Shown one piece after another: positions 16,189 through 24,359 of a DNA stretch of 64,000 bases. The stretch comes from Cellulomonas terrae (GTDB taxonomy: Bacteria; Actinomycetota; Actinomycetes; Actinomycetales; Cellulomonadaceae). Positions within the stretch are counted from its first letter, which is position 1. The number at the start of each line of letters is the position of its first letter. Both the position numbers and the translations under genes were made by a program. The notes under the pieces are model-generated. The model ran no database searches and was not told where the DNA came from. It saw only the letters and a list, made by a program, of their open reading frames with translations. The DNA is taken from contig NZ_BJWH01000005.1 of the NCBI RefSeq assembly GCF_007990265.1, positions 1-64,000 on the forward strand, in the 5' to 3' direction.

Positions 16189-18955
16189 CGGTCGCCGCGA
16201 GGCGGCGGGCGGCGACGGCGAGGTGACTCGACGAGCGACTGGCAGCAACGGCCGCCAACCCTTCCGGCAGCTCCACGCCGATCCCACGGCGCTCGGCCAG
16301 CTGCGCTGTCAGCTCGACCGCGTCGGCAGAGCCGCGCAGCCGGTGAGCACCCGTCATGAGGACACGGAGTGCACCGAGGACCGCGGCTTCCGCGTGGTCG
16401 TCGATGCGCGCGGCGTCGGTCAGGGTCTCGACGAGGCGGTTGAGCTTGGGCGGCAGGTCGTCGGCGACGCCGTCGGCGTCCGGGACCAGCAGCGCGAGCA
16501 ACTCCTCCCCGAGGACGTCGGCATCCAGGCGGCCCGATCGTGCGGCACCGGCTAACGCTTCTGCGGCCCCGGTCCGCACGGTGACGTCCCGGAACGCGGC
16601 CAGGCGGACCAGGGCCGCCGATGCCGGGCCGTGGAGCGGGGCGCGGGACGACCCGAGCGCACGAAGGACGGGCAGCAGGTCGGCCCGCGGCCTGTCCGCG
16701 TACATCGAGAGCAGCGGAAGCAGGTGAGCTCCGAGCAGGTCCGGGTCGTGCACGAGGACGGTGGCCCAGTGCCGCGGACCGGCCCCCCAGCGCGCGTCGT
16801 GCCAGTCGACGACACTGAAGTGGTCGTGCCAGCCGGTCCGTACGGTCGACGTGTCCAGCCAGCCGAGCACGGGGTCGTCCGGTGCCCCCCGTGCCGACCC
16901 GGGGACGAACCAGCCCGTCACTCGTCCGGCCGGGGCGTAGTGCGTGAACGGGCGGTCCATCGTCTCGCGGACCCAGCGATCCTCGACGCCGAGCGTCCGG
17001 AGCGCGTCAGCTGTAGAGGCGCTGACGAGCTCGTGCAGACTGAGCGCACCGACGGCCTCGAGCTCCGCACGGGTCGAAGGCTCCAGCCGAAGCAGGGCGG
17101 TGCCGACGTCGTGTGGCGCCCACCTCGCACCTGATTCGGGCGCCTGAGCCAGCCGCCGGACCAGGGCCTCGCCGTCGATGCTCCCATCGCTGGACGTCGG
17201 GGTACTGAGCAACAGGGCACCGCTGCCGACGACCGCCCGCAGCTCCACCATGCGTCGGTAGGTAAGCATGGGCGGAACCCACGACGGTTCGCGCCACGTC
17301 AGTGTGCCCGAGGCCCAGGGCTCAGGGGCGACGGCCGCCCCCGGAGGTGCATCCTCGGGTCGATCGATGGATCCTCCCCTGCGCCGGACGCCGTCGACGG
17401 CGGCGCCGACCGGTACGCCGAGCCAGGCCCGCACCAGGTCGACGAAGGACGCCGCCATCGTCCAGTCGGGCGCGGTCAGCGTGGGCTGGTCGGGATGGAA
17501 CGTGTGCGTGAGCGCGGTGAGCGTCCGCGCGTCCTCTGGCCGAAACCTGACGAGACCGTCGAGGGCACGTTCGAGGTCCTCCGGGGCCGAGTCCCCGACC
17601 GGGATCCGCGCGAGCAGGTCGACCAGCTCATCGACGTCGCGGACGGACTCGACGGCACCCGCGCGCGGCAGGTCGACCGGAGTGGGTGGTGCGATCGGCT
17701 CGGCGACGGCAGCACTGGCTCCCGCCGGAAGGCCGAGCTCGGTACGCAGTGCGTCTCCGGTGCCGCTGAAGCGCGCATCGATCACCGCCACGACGTCGCG
17801 TCGTGCCTCCGGCCCAGCTGCGGGCAACGCTTCCCTCAGGACCGCCGCAGTCGCGCGCGCCAGGTCGGGACGGTCCGGGTCAAGACCCTGCGCGAGGACG
17901 CGGACGAGGGAGTCGGCAGCGAGGTCGCCTTCTGCGTATCGGCGTTGGAGCAGGCGGAGCTGCGCGCGGACCAGACCCTTGTCCGGACGAGCCAGGACCG
18001 CGTCGCTCACGTCGACGAGCGATTCGGCGTCGCAGCGCACTCCGTCCCGTGCGAGGGCGGCCTGTGCCCAGCCGACGCTGACTCGTGACGGAGCGGCGAG
18101 GAGGGCGACCACGGAAGCCGCGTGCCCGGCCAGCTCGTCGTCCGTGGGCGCGAGCCAGCCGGCGAACTCCTTCCACCCACGTAGGTCGTTCTCCGTGAAC
18201 GGGTTGCCGAGTGTGCCGATCAGCGCGTCCAGCACGTCCGCGCGACCCTCGTCTGTGCCGCCCGTGAGCGCCTCGACCAACGATTCGGGGCGTTGCGTCG
18301 ACGCGCACACGCTGAGCACGAGCCCGGCACCGGGGACATCGAAGGCGTGCCGCAGCGACCTGGCCAGCTGCGGGTCCGACCGCACGCGGCCGGGCAGGTC
18401 CTCCCACGGGTACGCGTGCAGCGACCACGTGGCCCAGGCCGGGCTGTCCGGCTCGTCTGCGAGGTCGGCCTGCACCAGAGCGGCGACCGCCCGCCAGACC
18501 TCGCCGCGGTACCAGTCGGGCCGGAACAGCCCCCGAACGACGCTGTCCGTCCACCGGCGTCCGCGGGCGCGGAACAGGTCGAGGACGGCGGGGGGCGCCT
18601 CGGTCGCCGGCACGGCGAGAAGACTGGCGAGCGAGGACGCCATGTCCCACGCCTCCGTCGCCGTCCCGAGTCGGGCTATGGCGAACGCGGCGGTCTGCTC
18701 GCTGTCGAGCCCGGTGCTGGGGACCACCGTGTAAAGGGCGCTCCCGACGTCGCTGCGGCGGCCCGCGGGGAGTGGTGCCACGGCCTCGACGACGGCGGCT
18801 TGGTCCGCGGCGATGATCGCTCTCGAGATCGTCTCGGCGTCGGCACGCGCCATTGCCTGCAGACGCTCCATCCTGCGAACCAACGATCGCTGCTTCTCCG
18901 TGAGGGCCGCGAGGAGCTGGTCGTCGTCGCCCAGACGGCTCTCGGTGTCAGCCAT
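16181..18955 (-). CDS. Large DUF6493-like helical-repeat protein
   Basis: The 924-residue protein has no catalytic motif. It is built of short leucine/alanine-rich helix pairs (such as LARATAAVLREALPAAG and SAALVRLAAFRDVTVRTGAAEALAGAARS) suggesting a HEAT-like solenoid, with a less regular central part around residues 560-740. Its size, composition and position next to a SWIM zinc-finger gene match actinobacterial DUF6493-family proteins; the family name is from memory. It overlaps the SWIM gene by eight bases. A partner or scaffold role is inference. Confidence 0.65.
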   Translation of the reverse strand: MADTESRLGDDDQLLAALTEKQRSLVRRMERLQAMARADAETISRAIIAADQAAVVEAVAPLPAGRRSDVGSALYTVVPSTGLDSEQTAAFAIARLGTATEAWDMASSLASLLAVPATEAPPAVLDLFRARGRRWTDSVVRGLFRPDWYRGEVWRAVAALVQADLADEPDSPAWATWSLHAYPWEDLPGRVRSDPQLARSLRHAFDVPGAGLVLSVCASTQRPESLVEALTGGTDEGRADVLDALIGTLGNPFTENDLRGWKEFAGWLAPTDDELAGHAASVVALLAAPSRVSVGWAQAALARDGVRCDAESLVDVSDAVLARPDKGLVRAQLRLLQRRYAEGDLAADSLVRVLAQGLDPDRPDLARATAAVLREALPAAGPEARRDVVAVIDARFSGTGDALRTELGLPAGASAAVAEPIAPPTPVDLPRAGAVESVRDVDELVDLLARIPVGDSAPEDLERALDGLVRFRPEDARTLTALTHTFHPDQPTLTAPDWTMAASFVDLVRAWLGVPVGAAVDGVRRRGGSIDRPEDAPPGAAVAPEPWASGTLTWREPSWVPPMLTYRRMVELRAVVGSGALLLSTPTSSDGSIDGEALVRRLAQAPESGARWAPHDVGTALLRLEPSTRAELEAVGALSLHELVSASTADALRTLGVEDRWVRETMDRPFTHYAPAGRVTGWFVPGSARGAPDDPVLGWLDTSTVRTGWHDHFSVVDWHDARWGAGPRHWATVLVHDPDLLGAHLLPLLSMYADRPRADLLPVLRALGSSRAPLHGPASAALVRLAAFRDVTVRTGAAEALAGAARSGRLDADVLGEELLALLVPDADGVADDLPPKLNRLVETLTDAARIDDHAEAAVLGALRVLMTGAHRLRGSADAVELTAQLAERRGIGVELPEGLAAVAASRSSSHLAVAARRLAATVR

Positions 18956-20177
18956 CGGTGCGACGGTCCGCGAGGCGGACTGCGAGCACGTGGGCGCACG
19001 GTCCGCGCCCCGAGCCGTGCTTCGCGTACCAGGTGCACGTGCATCGCTCGGCGCCGTCGGCGCCGCGCCGTACCAGGTGCCGCCCACCCGAGGTGCGTAC
19101 TGAGTGGTCGGCTCCGTCCGCGACCACCGCGCCGTCGAGCACCAGGCGCTGGGCGCGGGCCAAGCGAGGGTGCTCGCTGAGCACGTCTCGTCCGAAGGGC
19201 AGGACGCGGTCGAAGTAGCGTTGCTCGGCCACGTCGAAGCCGCGGCGGCCGTGTGCGGCCTCGAGCGCGTCCGGGTTGGCGTCGACGAGATCCTCGAGCA
19301 AGGCTCCCTCGCCGGAGAAGCCGCGCGTGGTCTGCGGGCTGAGCGACACAGACAGGCGGGAATGGGGAAGGTCGACAACCCAGCAGCTCGTCGCCGCCGC
19401 GTCGCCGACCTGGCCGTACACCCGCAGACCGGTGGCGTGCCGCAGAACGCTCTCGAGCACGCGGATCCGCTCCGGTCCTCCGACCGCGACCGAGCCCGGC
19501 GCCGGACTGGACCCGAGACGGAGGCCGCTCCTGAGCGGCTGCACCCAGAACACCGCCTGCGCCGGGGTGCTCCGGGGGAGCGAGCGGACGAAGGCACGCA
19601 GACCCATCGTGTCCACCTCTGCGACGAGGCTGAGTTGTGCGAGCAGGACCTGGAGCTCGGCGAGCGAGCGGACCCAGCGTTGGGGCAGGCTCACCTTGCG
19701 CTCGTGCGCATGCCCGTCGAGCGTGCGGACGTCGAGGCCCTCGTCCGCGACCGACAGCCGCATCGGGTCCCCCTTCCGGACCTGCGCCAGCAGGCGGCGG
19801 AGCGCCGGGTTGATGTCGACGTTGGTCGTGCCGTGTCGTGCACGGCTGATGTCCAACCCGCTCGGCAGCACGTCGAGCCGAGCGGTGACGCCGCAGCACG
19901 CCGAGAGACTCTCGAACCGTAGGGCGTCCGGATCGGCGGTCACGATCGGGTCCGATGCCTGCAGTCTCTGGAAGGATCCGGGCGGGACGTAGAACCGGGT
20001 ACCCGGAAGGTGGCCGACGGCGAGCAGGCCGGCGGCGACGACGTCGGATCGTTCAGCGTGGGCGTCGAGAAACACCGTCGTGTCGGTGGTTGTCAGCTCG
20101 ACAGACGTCGCTCCGTCGGAGATGCGGCCCTGCGACGGACGCGCGTACCGGTAGAGCACGTCGACGGAGTTCGCCAT
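18948..20177 (-). CDS. SWIM zinc-finger domain protein
   Basis: The 409-residue protein ends in a SWIM-type zinc site: C-T-C-T-W-Y-A-K-H-G-S-G-R-G-P-C-A-H, the CxC...CxH pattern that binds one zinc and is used for nucleic-acid or protein contacts. The rest is an uncharacterised domain with PGTRFYVPPGSF and LRRLLAQVRKGDPMRLS. ATG 20177 has GGAG four bases upstream. It is the first gene of a two-gene unit with the DUF6493-like protein and divergent from a small membrane-protein gene. Confidence 0.8.
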   Translation of the reverse strand: MANSVDVLYRYARPSQGRISDGATSVELTTTDTTVFLDAHAERSDVVAAGLLAVGHLPGTRFYVPPGSFQRLQASDPIVTADPDALRFESLSACCGVTARLDVLPSGLDISRARHGTTNVDINPALRRLLAQVRKGDPMRLSVADEGLDVRTLDGHAHERKVSLPQRWVRSLAELQVLLAQLSLVAEVDTMGLRAFVRSLPRSTPAQAVFWVQPLRSGLRLGSSPAPGSVAVGGPERIRVLESVLRHATGLRVYGQVGDAAATSCWVVDLPHSRLSVSLSPQTTRGFSGEGALLEDLVDANPDALEAAHGRRGFDVAEQRYFDRVLPFGRDVLSEHPRLARAQRLVLDGAVVADGADHSVRTSGGRHLVRRGADGAERCTCTWYAKHGSGRGPCAHVLAVRLADRRTDG

Positions 20178-20275
20178 GCCGCTCCATCGGCCCGGTCCGC
20201 GTTCGAGTTGAGGTCGTGCCCTCATCTCATCGTTACTGTGTCGCCAGCATCGTCGCTGTCGAAGGGGCCTGAGAC

Positions 20276-20563
20276 GTGCCACCGCTCTGGACCGCCCGCC
20301 GCCTCTTCTGGACCGGCGTCGCCGTCGCGCTCGGTGCTCGGCTCGTCGCCGGCTTCGTGCTCGGGCCGCTGGTCACGGTGGTCGCTGCCGGGTACACCGT
20401 CCTCGCCTTGGTCGAGCAGCTGGCGGCGCTCGCGGTGTACGCGGGGGCTGCGATGGTCGGTGCGTCCTTCGTCGTCCGCGTCCTCGGGCAGCGCGGCGTC
20501 GTGCCCGCGTCGGCGCGCAACGCGAACAGCGCACGACCCCACGCCCGGTCGAACAAGCTCTAG
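20276..20563 (+). CDS. Small two-helix membrane protein of unknown function
   Basis: The 95-residue protein has two long hydrophobic stretches (FWTGVAVALGARLVAGFVLGPLVTVVAAGYTVLAL and LAALAVYAGAAMVGASFVV) and a basic C-terminal tail. No family is recognised. The start is GTG 20276 after GAAGGGG. Its TAG interlocks with the TAG of the convergent hydrolase gene through a shared CTAG, the same arrangement as at dtd. Confidence 0.55.
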   Translation: MPPLWTARRLFWTGVAVALGARLVAGFVLGPLVTVVAAGYTVLALVEQLAALAVYAGAAMVGASFVVRVLGQRGVVPASARNANSARPHARSNKL

Positions 20564-21087
20564 CCCAGCGTCGCGAGCCAGGTGCGGACGGCGTCGGCCA
20601 CGGCGGTCGCGCTGGTCGGGAGGTGCGGGCCGGGCAGGAAGACGGTGGTCACCGGGCCGGGGACCGCGGACAGGTGGTGGGTCAGCTCGTCCGGGGAGCC
20701 GAACGGGTCGGTGGAGCCCGAGACGGCGAGGACCGGGACGCGGATCTCCGGCAGGTGCGCGATGCGGAGCGTGTCGAGGCGGCCCGGCGGGTGCAGCGGG
20801 TAGGAGAGCAGGACGAGCCCGGCCGCGGGCAGACCCTGCGCGACGGCCATCGAGCACATGCGACCGCCGAACGAGCGGCCGCCGAGGACCAGGGACCCGG
20901 TGCCGACGCCCAGTGACGACGCGAACGCCTCGGCCTGCGCGCGGACCTCCGCGATCGCCGGTCCGGCAGTCTTCGGCAGGTCGACGCGCAGCACGGGCAG
21001 CGGTGCGACGGCCTTCTCGACGGCGACGAGCGGCGCCGCGTCGCGACTCCCGCCGAACCCGGGGGTGAGCAGCAGGCCGGCGACCAT
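20560..21087 (-). CDS. Small alpha/beta-hydrolase (KANL3/Tex30-like)
   Basis: The 175-residue protein has a compact alpha/beta-hydrolase fold: oxyanion region TPGFGGSRD, nucleophile elbow GGRSFGGR (Ser), an Asp in SGSTDPFGSPDEL and a His in PGPHLP. Proteins of this short family are widely conserved but lack a firm substrate. ATG 21087 overlaps the stop of the HAD gene by one base (TGATG), so the two are coupled. Confidence 0.75.
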   Translation of the reverse strand: MVAGLLLTPGFGGSRDAAPLVAVEKAVAPLPVLRVDLPKTAGPAIAEVRAQAEAFASSLGVGTGSLVLGGRSFGGRMCSMAVAQGLPAAGLVLLSYPLHPPGRLDTLRIAHLPEIRVPVLAVSGSTDPFGSPDELTHHLSAVPGPVTTVFLPGPHLPTSATAVADAVRTWLATLG

Positions 21088-21893
21088 CACACGAGCCCGA
21101 GGACCGAGCGGATCGTGCGGACCACGCCGTTCGCGTTGTTCGAGGGGGCGACGAAGCGCGCGTGCGCCCGGACGTCGGGGTGCGCGTTGTCCATCGCGAA
21201 CGAGTAGTACGCCGCGTCGAGCATGCCCACGTCGTTGAAGTAGTCGCCGAACGCCATCGTCTGCTCCGGGGTGATGCCGAGGCGCTCCTGGACCGCGCGC
21301 AGGGCATGACCCTTGTCGGCGGTCGGGCTCATCACGTCGACCCAGTGCTTGCCCGACACCAGGGGGTCGAGCTGCTGCAGCAGGGGGCCGGCGCCCGCGG
21401 CCGCCGAGCCGAAGTCGTAGACCGCGACCTTGAGCACGTCGTCGTCGACCGCGAGCAGGTCGTCGACCACCTCGAGCCTGGCGTAGTACGGCGTGGCCTG
21501 GTCGAGGAAGGCGTCGTCGGACCGTTCGACGTAGGCCGAGCGCTTGCCGCACACGACCGTGCCGAGGTCCAGGTGGGTCGCCGAGCGCACCACCTCGACG
21601 GCGGCCCGGGCCGTCGTCGGGGACAGGCCGTCCGCGCTGATCTCCTCGTCGTGCTGGACGACGTAAGACCCGTTCTCCGCGATGTAGACCAGCTCGTCGC
21701 GGGCGAACTGGCGGCGCAGCGTGGCGTACTGCCGGCCGCTCGCCGGGCACAGCAGGATCCCGCGGGCGGACAGCTCGTCCAGCAGCGGCCAGAAGTCGTC
21801 GTGGATCCGCTTCTCGTCGTCCAGCAGGGACCCGTCCATGTCCACGGCGATCAGCCGGATGTCGGGGACGGTGTCGAAGTCGGGAGGTTCCAC
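21087..21893 (-). CDS. Cof-type HAD-superfamily phosphatase
   Basis: The 268-residue protein begins with the HAD motif I VDMDGSLLDD (nucleophile and acid/base Asp), has PASGRQYATLRR as motif II, a Lys in ADKGHAL and FGDYFNDVGML as motif IV, the Cof/YbiV layout with a C2B cap. It should dephosphorylate sugar phosphates or similar metabolites. The start is GTG 21893 with only a weak ribosome site. It lies 13 bp downstream of the allantoate amidohydrolase gene and may be co-transcribed with the ureide genes. Confidence 0.85.
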   Translation of the reverse strand: MEPPDFDTVPDIRLIAVDMDGSLLDDEKRIHDDFWPLLDELSARGILLCPASGRQYATLRRQFARDELVYIAENGSYVVQHDEEISADGLSPTTARAAVEVVRSATHLDLGTVVCGKRSAYVERSDDAFLDQATPYYARLEVVDDLLAVDDDVLKVAVYDFGSAAAGAGPLLQQLDPLVSGKHWVDVMSPTADKGHALRAVQERLGITPEQTMAFGDYFNDVGMLDAAYYSFAMDNAHPDVRAHARFVAPSNNANGVVRTIRSVLGLV

Positions 21894-21906
21894 GGGGACG
21901 ATCTTC

Positions 21907-23151
21907 TCAGCCGGCCTCGCGGGCCAGGTGCTCGACGGTCGCGACCAGCGCGGTCAGGCCCGTCTCGACGTCGGCCAGGCTGACGGCCTCGTCGGGGTGG
22001 TGGCTGATCCCGTCGGGGTTGCGCAGGAACAGCATGCCGACGCCCGTCACCGCCCCCATCGCCATGGCGTCGTGCCCCGCGCGGCTGAACAGGGCGGGGA
22101 CGTGCCGACGGCCGGTGTGCTCGATCCCGGCGCGCACGACGTCCTGCAGGAGGGTGTCGCACCGGACGGCAGGGGCCTCGTGCAGCTCCCGGGCGGACCA
22201 CGTGAGCCCGCGCCGGCCGGCGATCTCGTCGAGCTCGCGCGTGATGGCTCCCCAGACGCGGTCGCGGTCGTCGTCGTGCTCGCCGCGCAGGTCCACCGTC
22301 AGCCGCGCCTCGCCGGGCACGACGTTGACCGCGCCGGGGAACGTCTCCAGCCGCCCGACGGTGCCGACGATGTGGTGCTCGGCGCGGCACAGCCGCTCGA
22401 CGGCGAGCGCGACCTCGCTGGCGCCGAGCAGGGCGTCGTGCCGCTTCTCGTAGCGGGCGCCGCCGGCGTGCCGGGCCTCCCCGTCGATCTGCACCGCGAA
22501 CCGGCGTGCGCTCGCGATCGAGGTCACGACGCCCAGCGGGGCGCCGCCGTCGTCGAGCTCCGGGCCCTGCTCGATGTGCGCCTCCAGGTAGCCCGCCAGC
22601 GACTCCCGCGACCGCGCGGCCGTCTGGACCCGGCCCGGGTCCAGGCCGAACTCCGTGAACGCGGTGCGCAGGGTGGTGCCGTGCTCGTCGGTCAGGTCCC
22701 ACCACGCCTCGTCCCAGCGGCCGGCCATCGCGGACGACCCGAGCAGCGCCGTGCCGAACCGGGCGCCCTCCTCGTCCCAGAAGGCGACGACGTCGAGCCC
22801 GAACCGCAGGGTGCCGGACACGGGCCGCAGCGCACGGACCACCTCGATCGCCATGAGGACGCCGAGGATCCCGTCGTACCTCCCCGCGTCGCGCACGGTG
22901 TCCAGGTGCGACCCGAGCAGCAGCGACGGGGCGTCCGGGTCCCGCCCGGCCAGGTGCCCGCACTGGTTGCCGGCCGCGTCCTGCCACGTGTCCAGCCCGA
23001 CCTCCCGCATCCACCGGGCCGCCACCCGGTTCACGCGCGCGTGCTCGGGGGACAAATAGACGCGCTCGATGCCGCCGGACATCGAGGTGTACGCCGCGAG
23101 CTCGTCGCAGCGCGCCATGATGCGCCGGGCGGCGGTGCGGGCGTCGAGCAT
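21907..23151 (-). CDS. allC: Allantoate amidohydrolase (M20-type Zn-dependent hydrolase)
   Basis: The 414-residue protein has the M20 bimetal motifs GSHLDTVRDAGRYDG and FWDEEGARFG, the allantoate-binding region EAHIEQGPELDDGG, and SRAGHDAMAMG near the end. That matches the AllC/ureidoglycolate-amidohydrolase/N-carbamoyl-amino-acid-amidohydrolase group. In this context the substrate is most likely allantoate, giving ureidoglycine, CO2 and ammonia. ATG 23151 overlaps the aminotransferase stop by one base (TGATG), placing it third in a unit with the amidase fusion and aminotransferase. Confidence 0.85.
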   Translation of the reverse strand: MLDARTAARRIMARCDELAAYTSMSGGIERVYLSPEHARVNRVAARWMREVGLDTWQDAAGNQCGHLAGRDPDAPSLLLGSHLDTVRDAGRYDGILGVLMAIEVVRALRPVSGTLRFGLDVVAFWDEEGARFGTALLGSSAMAGRWDEAWWDLTDEHGTTLRTAFTEFGLDPGRVQTAARSRESLAGYLEAHIEQGPELDDGGAPLGVVTSIASARRFAVQIDGEARHAGGARYEKRHDALLGASEVALAVERLCRAEHHIVGTVGRLETFPGAVNVVPGEARLTVDLRGEHDDDRDRVWGAITRELDEIAGRRGLTWSARELHEAPAVRCDTLLQDVVRAGIEHTGRRHVPALFSRAGHDAMAMGAVTGVGMLFLRNPDGISHHPDEAVSLADVETGLTALVATVEHLAREAG

Positions 23152-24359
23152 CAGGCCTCCGCGTAGGCGGCGTCGACGCCTCCACCGTGGGGCACCCGCG
23201 CACCGGCCCGCCGCAGCACCTGCTCGAGGGCGGCGAGGGTGGTCAGCACGGTGTCGAGCCGTGCGTTGGCGCCCATCGTGCCGATCCGCCACACGCGGCC
23301 GTGCAACGGTCCGAACGACGTGCCGATCTCGATGCCGAAGTCCTGCAGCAGCGCCCCGCGCACCGCGTCGCCGTCCACGCCGTCGGGGATCTCGACCGCG
23401 ACCACGTTGTTCATCTTGTGCGCCACGTCCCCGAACACCCCCAGCCCCAGACCACGGACCCCGGCGAGCATCGCGCGACCGGCCCGCTCGTGCCGGTCGA
23501 TGACGGCCTGCCGGCCCTCGTCGACGATGATCCGCGCACACTCCCGCGCCGCGTACAGCATGCTCGTCGCCTCGGTGTGGTGGTTGAGCCGCCGCGGTCC
23601 CCAGTAGTCGAGGATCATGCCGAGGTCGAAGTAGTTGGAGTGCACGGGCTCGCCGACGTCCTCGTCGGACTCCTCGCGGATCCCGGCCTCGATGCGGCGA
23701 CGCCCGCGGATCACCTCGACCGCCTTGTCGGACAGGCTGATCGGCGCGCTCCCCGACGGGCCCGACAGGCACTTCTGCAGCCCGGCCGTGGCGGCGTCCA
23801 GACCCCACGCGTCCATCTCGAACGGGTTGCCGCCCAGCGACGCGGTCGCGTCGGTGTAGAACAGCACGCCGTGCTTCTCGCAGAGCGCACCGAGCTCCTC
23901 GAGAGGCTGGAGCATGGTCGTCGACGTGTCGCCCTGCACCGTCGCGAGCACGTGCGGGCGGACGCGCACGATCGCCTCCTCGACGACGGACGCCGGGAAG
24001 ACCTGCCCCCACGGCACCTCGATGGTGTGCACCTCGGCCTGCGCGCGCAGCGCGATCTCCGCCAGCAGGTGCCCGAACCGCCCGAACACCGGGACCAGGA
24101 CGCGCTCGCCGGGACGGACGAGGGACACCAGGGCCGCCTCGATCCCGGCGCGCGACGTGCCGTCGACCAGCAGCGTCGCCTCGTTGGTCGTGGCGAAGAC
24201 CTCGCGGTACAGGGCCATGGTCTCGTTCATGTAGCCGGTCATCACCGGGTCGTACTGGCCGACGAGCGGCGTCGACAGCGCCCGGAGGACCCGGGGGTCC
24301 GCGTTGACCGGGCCCGGGCCCATGAGCAGGCGGGGCGGCGGGTTCACCGGGTGGGTCAT
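23151..24359 (-). CDS. pucG: (S)-ureidoglycine-glyoxylate aminotransferase
   Basis: The 402-residue PLP enzyme belongs to the alanine-glyoxylate/serine-glyoxylate aminotransferase group: RLLMGPGPVNADPRVL at the start, the FYTDATASLGGNPF cofactor Asp region, and LQKCLSGPSGSAP with the Schiff-base Lys. The central SNYFDLGMILDYWGPRRLNHHTEAT segment is typical of PucG. The neighbouring allantoin genes support the ureidoglycine-glyoxylate reaction, giving oxalurate and glycine. It overlaps the upstream amidase stop by four bases and the downstream allC start by one. Confidence 0.85.
   Translation of the reverse strand: MTHPVNPPPRLLMGPGPVNADPRVLRALSTPLVGQYDPVMTGYMNETMALYREVFATTNEATLLVDGTSRAGIEAALVSLVRPGERVLVPVFGRFGHLLAEIALRAQAEVHTIEVPWGQVFPASVVEEAIVRVRPHVLATVQGDTSTTMLQPLEELGALCEKHGVLFYTDATASLGGNPFEMDAWGLDAATAGLQKCLSGPSGSAPISLSDKAVEVIRGRRRIEAGIREESDEDVGEPVHSNYFDLGMILDYWGPRRLNHHTEATSMLYAARECARIIVDEGRQAVIDRHERAGRAMLAGVRGLGLGVFGDVAHKMNNVVAVEIPDGVDGDAVRGALLQDFGIEIGTSFGPLHGRVWRIGTMGANARLDTVLTTLAALEQVLRRAGARVPHGGGVDAAYAEA

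Noticed and set aside
18956..19597. A 5' extension of the DUF6493-like gene to 1138 residues
   Set aside because: The extra part lies over the SWIM gene in another frame and is low-complexity; ATG 18955 begins the plausible protein.
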